The notes: generated by a model not told the origin, from the sequence alone. Counted from the first letter of the stretch, positions 35,426-44,221 are shown. The stretch: DNA of 64,000 nucleotides from Galactobacillus timonensis (GCF_900240265.1 NZ_LT964739.1:766565-830564), one strand, 5' to 3'. Translations and numbers: made by a program.

Positions 35426-36133
35426 TCAGTGCGGATCGAGATGCACGATCCACGGATCTTCAATATCGTTGATCAGTAATGGATATAGATTGAACCAGCT
35501 TTTGCATTGCTCAATGATTTCAGAATCGCCGCTGATGACATGGTCCAGCTTCTTCAGTTCCGTATCGGCGTTATGCACCATTTGCAGATCGACAGGAAAT
35601 TGAAGCCTGTCGGCGCAGTCGGCGATGTGCTGCTTGAGGCGGCCGCTGTTGGAGACGGGGGAATCGATCCAGAACACCGCCTTGGAAGCACCGAGCTGCG
35701 TAAGTTTCTTCAGGATCCGCGTGATCGCTTCGTCGGTTACGGAAATGATGGCATAGGTTCCGGCAAGACCGGACAGATCACGTATACAGCCATCCATGCA
35801 CTGAAGGATGACACTGTGCGAAAGAGCAGTCTCCATCAGGATGACGGCATTGAGTGCATCAATATGGACGGTACAGCCGGGATCGAGATGATCCATTTCC
35901 CGAGCCTTGCGCATCCGGAGACGCGATGGACATACCGTTATGCGTCCCATTGCAATGCGCTGGCGCTGCGAAAGGAGGCGATGGTTGGCCGTGAACGTTA
36001 CCGCTGACTGCAGAGGATAGCCGCGTTCCAGAAGGAAGGCGCACTCATAGGCGGAAAGGGAGAGTTTCTCCATCTCCTCAGAACTGAAAAAACGTTCATC
36101 TTCTTCCTGCCATCCGCGCCTGACTGTTTTCAT
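35426..36133 (-). CDS. DUF434-domain protein
   Basis: 235 residues, matching the DUF434/DUF5616 family found in archaea and some anaerobic bacteria. Visible features: FLLERGYPLQSAVTFTANHRLLSQRQR (N-terminal DUF434 part), IDALNAVILMETALS, CMDGCIRDLSGLAGTY, and a C-terminal Toprim/PIN-like region with KAVFWIDSPVSNSGRLKQHI. Function unknown; the acidic residues and IDSPVSNSG resemble a nucleotide or RNA-binding fold. Its ATG lies 6 bp after TACAAT with no Shine-Dalgarno sequence, a leaderless configuration. Confidence 0.82.
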   Translation of the reverse strand: MKTVRRGWQEEDERFFSSEEMEKLSLSAYECAFLLERGYPLQSAVTFTANHRLLSQRQRIAMGRITVCPSRLRMRKAREMDHLDPGCTVHIDALNAVILMETALSHSVILQCMDGCIRDLSGLAGTYAIISVTDEAITRILKKLTQLGASKAVFWIDSPVSNSGRLKQHIADCADRLQFPVDLQMVHNADTELKKLDHVISGDSEIIEQCKSWFNLYPLLINDIEDPWIVHLDPH

Positions 36134-36139
36134 ATCAAC

Positions 36140-36145
36140 ATTGTA
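36140..36145 (-). promoter_or_regulatory. Probable -10 box of the DUF434 gene, leaderless configuration
   Basis: TACAAT on the minus strand ends 6 bp before the ATG at 36133. The -35 region is weak (TTCATC, 18-bp spacer). Confidence 0.4.
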
Positions 36146-36206
36146 GGCCCTTTTACGGATAGGGATGAAGATGAACGTTCAAGACAGAATTCAGCTTTGC
36201 GTGCTG

Positions 36207-37625
36207 TTACTTGGCCTGCGCAAGATCTGTTACTTCGTCACTGTTCAGCTCGCGCAGCGTCGTAAGGATCAGATGCGCTGCCACAAGGAAAGCGAAGAAG
36301 TCGCTTGCCGGCATCGAGTAGAGGACACCATCGAGACCGAAGAATACCGGCAGAAGGGTGGCAAGTCCGCAGCCAAGAACGATTTCCCGGAACAGGGAGA
36401 GTAAGGTGGATTCCTTTGCTTTGCCAATGGCCTGCATCGAGATGAAGGTGCCTTTATTTACCGTCGCCAGCGGTATCAGCATCAGATAGAGACGGAACGA
36501 TTTGATGGCAAATTCCGTATAGATTTCCGCCTCGTTGGCGGCGCCGAAGATGCCGATCAGCTGCCGCGGCAGCAGTTCCACCACCAGCAGCGCAGCGATA
36601 CCGAGAATCAGTTCACTTTTCAGTACGAGCTTGAACATTTTGGCGGCACGCTCTTTTAGAGCGGCTCCGATGTTGAAGCCAAGAACCGGAATCATACCTG
36701 CCGCAATGCCGACCGACACAGAGATCACGATCTGGAACACCTTCATTACAATGCCAAGGACAGCCATCGGAATCTGGGCATACTCCGGCTGCGAGAAGGT
36801 CGGATCCATCGCACCGTAGCGCATAACCATATTCTGCATCACCGCCATGGAGCAGACGATCGAGATCTGGGACAGGAAGGAAGTCATGCCAAGATACAGC
36901 GTCTGCCGCATGATTCTTGGAATGAGATGGAAGCTCTCCTTTCTCAGGTGCATCGTGCGCATATCCTTCAAATACCATAGCGAAACGACAGCTGTCAGAA
37001 TCTGGCCGATGACGGTTGCGATTGCCGCACCTTTCATGCCCATGCCGAGCGGGAAGATGAAGATCGGATCAAGAATGATATTGACGACGCAGCCGATCAG
37101 CGTCGCAAACATGGCGAAGCGCGGCGAACCGTCGGAACGGATGATCGGATTGGCAGCCTGACCGAACATATAAAACGGAATGCCAAGCGTAATCCAGAAG
37201 AAATATTCCTGGGACAGCTCGAAGGTACGCTGTGATACGGCACCGCCGAAGAGGGTAATGATCTGATCCGCAAACACCAGATAGAGTGCTGTAATAACCA
37301 GAGACGATACGATGCACATGACGATGCCGTTGCCGACGGCGTGGTGCGTATCGTCGGTGCGGCCGGCGCCTGAGGCAATTGAAGAGAAGGCGCAGACACC
37401 ATCACCGATCAGAACGGCAACGGAGAGCGCCGCAACTGTCAGCGGATAAACGACGGTATTTGCCGAATTTCCATAGGAACCAAGATAGGATGCGTTGGCG
37501 ATAAAGATCTGGTCAACGATGTTGTAGAGAGCCGCAACCAGAAGTGAAATGATGCACGGAAGCGAGTAGTGGCTCATCACCGTACCCGGCTTTTCCTGCG
37601 TTAGAAATGTTTTGAGATCCTGCAT
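36207..37625 (-). CDS. MATE-family exporter with candidate attenuated leader
   Basis: 472 residues with about twelve membrane segments, MATE family (TVMSHYSLPCIISLLVAALYNIVDQIFI in helix 1; GIPFYMFGQAANPIIRSDG; NIILDPIFIFPLGMGMKGAA). It likely exports cationic drugs or metabolites with sodium or proton exchange. Its ribosome binding site is GGGGAGG, 7 bp before the ATG. The 100-nt leader holds a terminator-like hairpin just before that site, so expression may be controlled by premature termination. Confidence 0.92.
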   Translation of the reverse strand: MQDLKTFLTQEKPGTVMSHYSLPCIISLLVAALYNIVDQIFIANASYLGSYGNSANTVVYPLTVAALSVAVLIGDGVCAFSSIASGAGRTDDTHHAVGNGIVMCIVSSLVITALYLVFADQIITLFGGAVSQRTFELSQEYFFWITLGIPFYMFGQAANPIIRSDGSPRFAMFATLIGCVVNIILDPIFIFPLGMGMKGAAIATVIGQILTAVVSLWYLKDMRTMHLRKESFHLIPRIMRQTLYLGMTSFLSQISIVCSMAVMQNMVMRYGAMDPTFSQPEYAQIPMAVLGIVMKVFQIVISVSVGIAAGMIPVLGFNIGAALKERAAKMFKLVLKSELILGIAALLVVELLPRQLIGIFGAANEAEIYTEFAIKSFRLYLMLIPLATVNKGTFISMQAIGKAKESTLLSLFREIVLGCGLATLLPVFFGLDGVLYSMPASDFFAFLVAAHLILTTLRELNSDEVTDLAQAK

Positions 37626-37640
37626 TTTCTACCTCCCCTA

Positions 37641-37691
37641 ACAAATAAAAAATGTGCTGCCTCAAGTCGGATTTACGCCTTTGGGCAACAC
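37641..37691 (-). terminator. Terminator-like hairpin in the MATE leader (candidate attenuator)
   Basis: On the minus strand GTGTTGCC (37684-37691) pairs with GGCAGCAC (37654-37661) over 8 bp with one G-U, and is followed at once by TTTTTTATTTG. It lies between the promoter and the ribosome binding site of the MATE gene, not after a gene. A palindrome TTTTCTGCAGAAAA (37694-37707) sits just upstream and could form part of a competing structure. Confidence 0.65.
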
Positions 37692-37729
37692 ACTTTTCTG
37701 CAGAAAACTATATTTTTGGGACCTCGATT

Positions 37730-37757
37730 ATTTTAATCAGAGGAGTTCAAATTTCAA
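37730..37757 (-). promoter_or_regulatory. Promoter of the MATE gene at 36207
   Basis: On the minus strand TTGAAA (37757-37752), 16-bp spacer, TAAAAT (37735-37730). The predicted leader is about 95-100 nt. Confidence 0.6.
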
Positions 37758-37914
37758 AGTGAAATTTGTAAGGTTTTGCGCAAAATGATTGGAAAATACC
37801 ACACAGGGTGCCAAAGAAGATGGAGCGATTCCACGCCTCTCATCGCAGTTCGATGTTCGTGTCTCTTTTGGTTCGGTAAAATATATAAGGAAGACAACAG
37901 AAGGGGAAAGTTAT

Positions 37915-38982
37915 ATGGGACTTCGTTTTCGTAAAAGCATCACGATCGCCAAGGGCGTAAAAATCAATCTGAGCAAGTCCGGCGTCAGTCTGAGCGTCGG
38001 AAGAACAGGACTTCATGGAACGATCAATTCACACGGCCAGTTGACAACATCGGCCGGCCTCCCCGGGACCGGCGTTTCCTACGTCAAGACGACGAGCCTC
38101 AAGAAGCTGCTCGGCAAAGCCAAGAAGAGTGAAGATACTGAAACCATCTCACCAAAGAAGAAAAAGGCAGAGACGGAAGATACATCAGGAACTGCCGCGG
38201 CTGCCGCCTCAGCAGTAGATTCTTCTAAGGAAGATGCGGCTGAAGAAGTCGAAGCATACGAGCAGCAGCTGCAGATGATCCGGCGCGTCCACGAAACATG
38301 CAGCGAGACGATCGACTGGAAGAAGATCAGTGAACAGCCGGCACCGGCGTCGCGCAGCGTATCGTTCAATGCGTCGAATGACTCGTTCAGCGAAGATCTT
38401 CATGATGCCAACAACAGTAAATTCGATGACTATGGCGACTGGAAGAAACTCCATGACCTTTCGGAACAGATTCTTGCCGGCGATATCGACAGCTATCTTG
38501 AGGTGCTTGCCGAAGTGAAGCCCTTCGAAGATCTGACCGAGTACGGCAGCGACTTTGAAGTCGGAACCGATGATCCTTCCTCGATGACGGTCGAGTTCAA
38601 CGTCAAGTCGGAAGAAGTTGTGCCGCAGGAAACGCTGGCCCTGACCAGTACCGGGAAACTTTCCCGGAAGGCGCTGGCAAAGAGTACGCGCAACGATATT
38701 GTGCAGGATTATGTTTGTTCGTGTGTGATCCGCATTGCCCGGGAAATGTTTGCCCTTCTGCCGGTCGACCGTGTACTGATCAATGCCAAAGATTCGATCC
38801 TGAATACGGCTACCGGCCACAATGAGGATGTGACGCTGGTATCGGTCATCTTCGACCGTGCCCGCTTCATGGATACGGACTTTACGCGCATCGATCCTTC
38901 GGATCTGATCGAAGCCTATCCGAACAATATGGCCTTCAGGAAGACGAGTGGTCTTTCAGCTGTGAAGGAACTGACTCTCTGA
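37915..38982 (+). CDS. DUF4236-domain protein
   Basis: 355 residues. Start 37915 follows AAGGGGAAAG and gives the DUF4236 N-terminus MGLRFRKSITIAKGVKINLS with SGVSLSVGRTG and GLPGTGVSY (about 1-60), a short domain with unknown function found at the start of many bacterial proteins. The middle is charged and low-complexity (KKKKAETEDTSGTAAAAAS). Residues 190-355 form a second globular part (HDLSEQILAGDIDSYLEVL, VDRVLINAKDSILNTATG, VSVIFDRARF) that resembles phage-type or envelope-stress proteins but is not assigned. No signal peptide. Confidence 0.8.
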   Translation: MGLRFRKSITIAKGVKINLSKSGVSLSVGRTGLHGTINSHGQLTTSAGLPGTGVSYVKTTSLKKLLGKAKKSEDTETISPKKKKAETEDTSGTAAAAASAVDSSKEDAAEEVEAYEQQLQMIRRVHETCSETIDWKKISEQPAPASRSVSFNASNDSFSEDLHDANNSKFDDYGDWKKLHDLSEQILAGDIDSYLEVLAEVKPFEDLTEYGSDFEVGTDDPSSMTVEFNVKSEEVVPQETLALTSTGKLSRKALAKSTRNDIVQDYVCSCVIRIAREMFALLPVDRVLINAKDSILNTATGHNEDVTLVSVIFDRARFMDTDFTRIDPSDLIEAYPNNMAFRKTSGLSAVKELTL

Positions 38983-39062
38983 AGATATTCTTAAGATCCT
39001 GCTGCGCAGTGGAAGAAACGGGAAACTGCCAATTACAATAGACAGAGAAAGGCGGGGAAACA

Positions 39063-40637
39063 ATGAATTTTTTGAATCGGGCGATCGCCTATGTAAAGCG
39101 GAGGCCGGCTAAGTCAGTTCTTTTAATGATCACCTTTTTCCTGATCGGAAATCTGGTGATCCTGGGCCTCGGTGTTTCGCAGGCCGCAACGAATGCGAAA
39201 ACCCTGACCCGCAAATCGATGCGGGCAGCTGTCAGCTACGAAGTGGACTGGCAGGGCTACCAGAACTATGTGGATACACTGACGGATGAAGACGCCATTA
39301 ACGACGCATATAACAACTATCCGAAGCTGAGCGCCGATGTCGCAAGGAAGCTGTCGGAAGATGACCGCGTACTTGCCTACAACTATCTGACAACGATGAT
39401 CATGTACAGCCGCGGCTTCGACAATGTGCCGCTGGGCAATGAGAGTCAGAAGGGCGAGAGCGTCTTTATAGATGAAGATGGAAATCAGGTGACCTACCAG
39501 GAACCGAACATCATGGTCTACGGCACCAATTCGACCAACATGATCGAGATGCAGGAAGGCACCTATACGCTGGTGGACGGCCGCTGGTATACGCAGGATG
39601 ATCTGGATTCTGCGGCCAATGTTGTGTGCATCACGCAGGATCTTGCGGATCAGAACGGGCTCAAGGTCGGCGACACGATCGAGCTGTTGTCATCGTCGGA
39701 AAGTGATCTGAAGTCGCAGATCGGTGACAATCCGGATGTGACGATCGATGATTTTGCCATGAGTCTGCAGATCATCGGTATTTATACGACGACGCAGGAA
39801 GTCGATTCGAGCAGCGACAATTTCCGCTGGGCTTCACCGTATGAGTCGCCGAAGAATGTTGTGCTGGTTCCGTTCAATACGGTGGTCAACTTCAATGTCA
39901 AACAGGCAACCATTAATATGAAGCTTCATCCCGACTGGTATTCGGACGCAGATTCTACAGACGAAGATACGCTGCGTGAAAGTTACAGCACACCGAGCAC
40001 CGTCGTCTATCTGCTGGACGATCCGCTGAATACGGATGCCTTTGTGTCGGATCATCAGGCGGATCTGGCGGATTATACGATTCTGAATGCGAACGATGAT
40101 GCGTTTAAGAAGATGGCGCGGCCGCTGGATACGCTGAGCTTCTTCTCAAATATTCTGGTGTGGATCGTTGTGATCAATGCGGTCGTCATCATTTCGCTGG
40201 TAACGGCACTGACACTGAAAACGCGTGAATATGAGATCGGCGTGCTATTGTCGATGGGCGTGTCGAAGGGCAAGGTTGTTCTGCAGCTGTTTGTGGAGCT
40301 GTTTATTATTGCGCTGATCGGTTTCTCGCTGGCGGTTGTGTCCGGATCCATGATCGCGGGCAGGGTCGGTGATGCGGTGCTGCAGTATCAGACAGCGACC
40401 GAGTCGCAGTATGCGGACAATACGGATGATAACAACTATTACTTCAGCGACACGACCAACTACTTTACGAATGTGACGCAGGATGAGATGCTGTCGCAGT
40501 ATCATGTGAAGGTTTCGGCGGGCCTGATCGGTGAGATCTATGTGCTCGGGACGGCGGTCGTTCTGGTCGCGATTGTGATTCCTTCCTTTATGATTATGCG
40601 TCTGAATCCGAAGCAGATTCTTCTGGAGCAGAACTAA
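39063..40637 (+). CDS. ABC transporter permease (FtsX/MacB-like)
   Basis: 524 residues. One N-terminal membrane helix (SVLLMITFFLIGNLVILGLG, about 19-38), a large extracellular domain (about 45-350) with the MacB-type periplasmic pattern, and three C-terminal helices of the FtsX fold (ILVWIVVINAVVIISLVTAL; LFVELFIIALIGFSLAVVSG; GTAVVLVAIVIPSFMIM). Such permeases do not import; they pull on membrane or wall substrates, or export peptides. The ATPase gene follows 11 bp later. Confidence 0.93.
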   Translation: MNFLNRAIAYVKRRPAKSVLLMITFFLIGNLVILGLGVSQAATNAKTLTRKSMRAAVSYEVDWQGYQNYVDTLTDEDAINDAYNNYPKLSADVARKLSEDDRVLAYNYLTTMIMYSRGFDNVPLGNESQKGESVFIDEDGNQVTYQEPNIMVYGTNSTNMIEMQEGTYTLVDGRWYTQDDLDSAANVVCITQDLADQNGLKVGDTIELLSSSESDLKSQIGDNPDVTIDDFAMSLQIIGIYTTTQEVDSSSDNFRWASPYESPKNVVLVPFNTVVNFNVKQATINMKLHPDWYSDADSTDEDTLRESYSTPSTVVYLLDDPLNTDAFVSDHQADLADYTILNANDDAFKKMARPLDTLSFFSNILVWIVVINAVVIISLVTALTLKTREYEIGVLLSMGVSKGKVVLQLFVELFIIALIGFSLAVVSGSMIAGRVGDAVLQYQTATESQYADNTDDNNYYFSDTTNYFTNVTQDEMLSQYHVKVSAGLIGEIYVLGTAVVLVAIVIPSFMIMRLNPKQILLEQN

Positions 40638-40648
40638 GGAGGCCGATG

Positions 40649-41338
40649 ATGAGTACAGGTACAGATACAATTCTGCGTTTGGAAGATCTTCACTATGGCT
40701 ATATTGACGGCCAGTTCAAGCGTGAGATTCTCAAGGGCCTTTCCTATGATTTCAAGGCTGGTATGTTCTATACGATTCTCGGTCCTTCCGGATCGGGTAA
40801 GACGACGCTGCTGTCGATTATGGCGGGTCTGGACAAGCAGGAGTCGGGAACCGTTTATTTACAGGGCGAAGATATTCAGAAGATCGGTCTCTATCAGTAT
40901 CGCCGCAATAAGATTGGGATTGTCTTTCAGTCCTACAATCTGATCAGCTATCTGACCGGTGTCGAAAACATCATGATGGCGATGACGGAGACAGACAATA
41001 CGCTGCCGAAGAATCACAAAGAACTTGCCTATGCCCTATTAAATATGGTAGGCATCGTTCAAAGTAAGGCGGATCGTCTGGTGACGCATCTTTCAGGCGG
41101 AGAGCAGCAGCGTATTGCGATTGCCCGCGCCATTGCGAAAAATGAGGATCTGATTTTTGCGGATGAGCCGACCGGAAACCTGGATTCGGAAACGGAGCAG
41201 GAAATCATCCGTCTCTTCCAGATGCTGGCTGAGAAGTATGGTAAAACGGTGATTGCTGTAACCCATTCCAATGAGGTTTCAAAATTGTCTGATCATCGTG
41301 TGTTCCTGCGCGGCGGGAAGCTGGTTGATCTGCAGTAG
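40649..41338 (+). CDS. ABC transporter ATP-binding protein (LolD/MacB-type)
   Basis: About 229 residues. Walker A GPSGSGKTT (about 43), Q-loop FQSYNLISYLTG, signature LSGGEQQRIAIARA, Walker B LIFADEPTGNLD and H-loop AVTHSNE all intact. The NLDSETEQE and LTGVENI features are those of the MacB/LolD subfamily that pairs with FtsX-type permeases such as its neighbour. ATG 40649 lies 6 bp after AGGAGG; ATG 40646 is also possible. Stop codon TAG. Confidence 0.94.
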   Translation: MSTGTDTILRLEDLHYGYIDGQFKREILKGLSYDFKAGMFYTILGPSGSGKTTLLSIMAGLDKQESGTVYLQGEDIQKIGLYQYRRNKIGIVFQSYNLISYLTGVENIMMAMTETDNTLPKNHKELAYALLNMVGIVQSKADRLVTHLSGGEQQRIAIARAIAKNEDLIFADEPTGNLDSETEQEIIRLFQMLAEKYGKTVIAVTHSNEVSKLSDHRVFLRGGKLVDLQ

Positions 41339-41368
41339 AAGAGCTGTATTTACAGCTTTGAAAAAAGA

Positions 41369-41418
41369 GGCTGCCTGAGCCTCCATCATGAGATGGATGT
41401 TGCCCCGGCAGCTTTTTT
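41369..41418 (+). terminator. Terminator of the ABC transporter operon, overlapping the opposite gene
   Basis: GGCTGCC pairs with GGCAGC across a long loop and is followed by TTTTTT. The downstream arm and T-run lie inside the last codons of the minus-strand gene 41386-41694. A smaller AGCTGTATTTACAGCT hairpin (41342-41357) precedes it. Confidence 0.6.
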
Positions 41419-41694
41419 GTTGTCTTTTGGGTTGTTGATGGGATTGTTCTTGAGGTAGTTCATAACAGCAAGGTTCTTGACCTCCAGCAGTGTAAGCTGT
41501 TCTTTACTGTCGGCATTGTCGTTCCAACCGATCATGGCTTTTCCGATCAGGAAAACTTCGGCGGTAAGGTCCTTTTCATCCAGTTCGCCCCGGTAATAGG
41601 AGCGGATAAGGTTGTGGATGAGATCGGCGGTATCTTCGAGCAGCGGAATCAATGAAGCACGAACAAAGGTATCATCGGTCGGAATATCTGTCAT
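41386..41694 (-). CDS. Small helical protein, unknown
   Basis: 102 residues, mostly amphipathic helix (LIPLLEDTADLIHNLIRSYYRGELDEKDLTAEVFLI within it), then NLAVMNYLKNNPINNPKDNKKAAGATSIS. No signal peptide or membrane segment and no recognised family. The start is preceded by GGAGGGGG 8-9 bp upstream. Convergent with the ABC operon, and its C-terminal codons double as that operon's terminator. Confidence 0.65.
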   Translation of the reverse strand: MTDIPTDDTFVRASLIPLLEDTADLIHNLIRSYYRGELDEKDLTAEVFLIGKAMIGWNDNADSKEQLTLLEVKNLAVMNYLKNNPINNPKDNKKAAGATSIS

Positions 41695-41950
41695 GTTGGG
41701 CCCCCTCCTAATATGTTACTAGATGAGTCTACCCATTACGTAGCATAGTGCCTGAGCAATTTTTGCGCCAATGCTTGTAAAAAACAGTGAATTTTTGAAT
41801 TTTCGACAGTACTTTGATGAGATCCGGTCCGTTTTTTAACTGTGAGGCATGAAAATTCCTGTCATTTGTTCTGTCGTGGCAGCGGCAGTGACCTGTTTTG
41901 AGACGGGAACAGGCGTTCGGTGGAAATTGGGAAAATATTGAAAAATGTGC
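41695..41950. other. Intergenic region between divergent genes, nothing coding seen
   Basis: AT-rich spacer between the small minus-strand gene and the S10 promoter. No convincing gene, repeat or RNA structure was found; the promoter of the minus-strand gene must lie near 41710-41760 but no good match stands out. Confidence 0.5.
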
Positions 41951-41979
41951 TTGTAATGGGATTTTCAGGGTGATAGTAT
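41951..41979 (+). promoter_or_regulatory. Promoter of the S10 ribosomal operon
   Basis: TTGTAA (41951-41956), 17-bp spacer, TAGTAT (41974-41979). It is the last good promoter before rpsJ. Confidence 0.65.
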
Positions 41980-41985
41980 ATCAAA

Positions 41986-42107
41986 GCACTCGCGTAGACA
42001 TGGGAGATTGCCGGCACGCTGACAGGCGTTGTCATCAGTCACGTGATAACCGGGGAACTCACATCGAGCGATCCGCATGGCGGAGTGAAATAAAGGAGGA
42101 AAATTTC
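41986..42107 (+). promoter_or_regulatory. Structured leader of the S10 operon
   Basis: About 120 nt between the predicted transcript start and rpsJ. It contains several small stems: ACGC-TGACAG-GCGT, a TGATGAC/GTCA-type pair, GCCGG/CCGG, and TCCGC-ATG-GCGGA just before the AAAGGAGG ribosome binding site. In other bacteria this position carries a binding site for a ribosomal protein that feeds back on the operon (L4 in enterobacteria). Whether this one does so is an inference. Confidence 0.4.
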
Positions 42108-42419
42108 ATGGCAAAGAATTCTGTAAGAATTCGCTTGAAGGCTTACGAAAACAGAAGCCTGGACGCTGCCAGCAAGAAGATTGTTGAGACAGCCAACAGC
42201 CACGGCGCGAAGAAGATCGTTGGACCTGTACCGCTGCCGACTGACAGAGAGGTCATTACCGTATTAAGATCTGTACATAAGGACAAGGATTCTCGTGAAC
42301 AGTTCGAGATCCGTACACACAAGAGACTGATTGAGATCATCGGCCCGAGTGCTGAGACGATCGATGCGCTGAGCAGACTGGATCTGCCGAGCGGTGTCGA
42401 CATCGAGATCAAGCTTTAA
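42108..42419 (+). CDS. rpsJ: 30S ribosomal protein S10
   Basis: 103 residues, family length; S10 also acts with NusB in transcription antitermination. Start with AAAGGAGG ribosome binding site and [13 protein letters not shown]; the GPVPLPT loop and [12 protein letters not shown] are conserved. An open frame continues upstream to 41898 but lacks a ribosome binding site. First gene of the S10 operon. Confidence 0.98.
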   Translation: MAKNSVRIRLKAYENRSLDAASKKIVETANSHGAKKIVGPVPLPTDREVITVLRSVHKDKDSREQFEIRTHKRLIEIIGPSAETIDALSRLDLPSGVDIEIKL

Positions 42420-42442
42420 GGAAAGGAACCGGGTGATAAGAC

Positions 42443-43243
42443 ATGAAAGGTATCTTAGGACGTAAGCTCGGTATGACGCAGGTATTCACTGTTGATGGAA
42501 CTCTGATTCCGGTCACGGTCATTGAAGTGAATCCGAACGTTGTACTGCAGAAGAAGACAAAGGAAACAGATGGCTACGAAGCTCTGCAGCTTGGCTATGA
42601 AGATGTCAAGGAGCAGCGCGCTACCAAGGCTGCCATCGGCCATGCCAAGAAGGCAAACACGGCTCCGAAGAAGTTTATCCGCGAAGTTCCGGCAGATGAA
42701 ATGAATTTCAATGCCGGTGACGAGATCAAGGCTGACCTCTTCGAGGCAGGCGATGTCGTTGACATTCAGGGCACTTCCAAGGGACACGGCTACAAGGGTG
42801 TCATCGTCCGCAACAACGGAACGATGTCTCCGAAGAGCCATGGTGCTTCCCGCAACAAGCGCCATGTTGGTTCAATGGCTACCAACGGCCGTAACAACGG
42901 CGTCATCAACAAGGGCGCACCGATGCCTGGCCAGGAGGGCGGCTTCACAACAACAAATCAGAATCTGACGGTTGTGAAGGTCAGCACTGATGACAACTAC
43001 ATCATGGTCAAGGGCAATGTTCCGGGACCGCGCAAGGGTCTGGTTTACATTCACACGACTGTGAAGCCTGTCAAGAAGGTCAAGGTTGAGGAACTGATCA
43101 GCTATGCCGGCGTATCCGTTCAGGATGAGCTGAACAAGGTTGCTGAGGCCATTAACGAGGAGCAGGCTGAAAAGGCTGCTGCTGATGCGGCAATTGAGGA
43201 AGCTAAGAAGAAGGCTGCTTCTGCTGCTGCAAAGAAGAAGTGA
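42443..43243 (+). CDS. rplC: 50S ribosomal protein L3, C-terminally extended
   Basis: 266 residues, against about 205-215 normally. MKGILGRKLGMTQVF, KGHGYKGV and SKTPGHR-like RNKRHVGSMATNG loops near the peptidyl transferase centre are conserved. After about residue 215 comes an extra Ala/Lys/Glu-rich helix (EEQAEKAAADAAIEEAKKKAA) with no counterpart in model organisms. Confidence 0.97.
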   Translation: MKGILGRKLGMTQVFTVDGTLIPVTVIEVNPNVVLQKKTKETDGYEALQLGYEDVKEQRATKAAIGHAKKANTAPKKFIREVPADEMNFNAGDEIKADLFEAGDVVDIQGTSKGHGYKGVIVRNNGTMSPKSHGASRNKRHVGSMATNGRNNGVINKGAPMPGQEGGFTTTNQNLTVVKVSTDDNYIMVKGNVPGPRKGLVYIHTTVKPVKKVKVEELISYAGVSVQDELNKVAEAINEEQAEKAAADAAIEEAKKKAASAAAKKK

Positions 43244-43257
43244 GGAGGAGCTGAAAA

Positions 43258-43887
43258 ATGGCAAAGTTTGATGTATACAGCCAGGACGCCAAGGTCGTCA
43301 GTTCGGTTGAACTGAGCGACTCCGTCTTCGGTATTGAGCCGAACCAGCAGGCGATGTATGACGCAGCTCTGTGCTATCTGGCAGGACTTCGTCAGGGCAC
43401 GCACAGCACCAAGACGCGTCACTTCGTTTCCGGCACCGGCAAGAAGCCGTTCAAGCAGAAGGGAACCGGCCGCGCCCGTCAGGGTTCGACCCGTGCAACC
43501 CAGTGGAGACACGGTGCAATCGCCTTCGGACCGCATCCGCGTGACTACGGCTTCAAGATGAACCGCAAGGTTCGTCGCCTGGCTCTGCGCTCTGCGCTCA
43601 GCGAGAAGGCTCAGAACAACAGCCTGACGGTTGTTGAAAACCTCAGCTTCGATGAGGCCAAGACAAAGAAGGCCGTTGCAATGCTCAAGGCATTCAACTT
43701 CGACCGCAAGACGCTGCTCGTCGCAGATGCTTCGGAAGATTACGACAATGCATTCACGGCATTCCGCAACATTCCGAACGCTCTGGTCATTGATGTCAAC
43801 GGTCTCAACACCTACGACGTCATGAATGCAGACCGTCTGATCTTCACACAGAAGGCTGCAGAAACAGCCGGGGAGGTTCTTGCATAA
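43258..43887 (+). CDS. rplD: 50S ribosomal protein L4
   Basis: 209 residues. L4 lines the exit tunnel through its extended loop; GTGKKPFKQKGTGRARQGSTR is that loop (about 60-80). AGGAGG ribosome binding site. The stop overlaps the rplW start by 1 bp. Confidence 0.97.
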   Translation: MAKFDVYSQDAKVVSSVELSDSVFGIEPNQQAMYDAALCYLAGLRQGTHSTKTRHFVSGTGKKPFKQKGTGRARQGSTRATQWRHGAIAFGPHPRDYGFKMNRKVRRLALRSALSEKAQNNSLTVVENLSFDEAKTKKAVAMLKAFNFDRKTLLVADASEDYDNAFTAFRNIPNALVIDVNGLNTYDVMNADRLIFTQKAAETAGEVLA

Positions 43888-44177
43888 TGCAGGCACGTGA
43901 CATTATTATCCGCCCGATCGTTACTGAAAAGTCGATGCGTCTCAACAGCGAAGACAACAAGGTTACCTTCGAGGTTGCCAAGGGTGCTTCCAAGACTGAG
44001 GTTGCGCAGGCGATCAAGGAAATCTACGGATTCAATCCGGTCAAGATCAACATCGTCAACGTCCGTCCGAAGGACAAGCGGGTTGGCCGCTACGTTGGCA
44101 AGACCAATGCGGTCCGCAAGGCTATTGTCAAGCTTCCGGAAGGCAAGGAAATCAATCTTTACGGCGATCAGGACTAA
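43887..44177 (+). CDS. rplW: 50S ribosomal protein L23
   Basis: 96 residues. L23 sits at the tunnel exit and docks trigger factor and SRP. IIIRPIVTEKSM and KTEVAQAIKEIYGF are conserved. GGGGAGG ribosome binding site inside rplD. Confidence 0.97.
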   Translation: MQARDIIIRPIVTEKSMRLNSEDNKVTFEVAKGASKTEVAQAIKEIYGFNPVKINIVNVRPKDKRVGRYVGKTNAVRKAIVKLPEGKEINLYGDQD

Positions 44178-44190
44178 TTGAGTTTCACTT

Positions 44191-44221
44191 ATCGGAGGAA
44201 CATCGCTATCTCCGGATAACA
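44191..44221 (+). other. Hairpin in the rplW-rplB gap
   Basis: TTATC-GGAG pairs with CTCCGGATAA with one bulge, in the longest gap (66 bp) of the S10 operon. There is no T-run, so it is not a simple terminator. It could set relative expression or mRNA processing. The left arm also resembles a ribosome binding site that the structure would hide. Confidence 0.4.

Noticed and set aside
35507..36007. 166-codon plus-strand frame opposite the DUF434 gene
   Set aside because: The minus-strand frame has clear family features; this one is its shadow and has no start signal.
37789..37914. N-terminal extension of the DUF4236 protein
   Set aside because: The extra 42 codons lack a ribosome binding site and overlap the promoter region of the divergent MATE gene; the family N-terminus begins at 37915.
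41898..42107. Long N-terminal extension of S10 from an upstream start
   Set aside because: The open frame has no ribosome binding site or family similarity, contains the predicted promoter, and the start at 42108 has AAAGGAGG.
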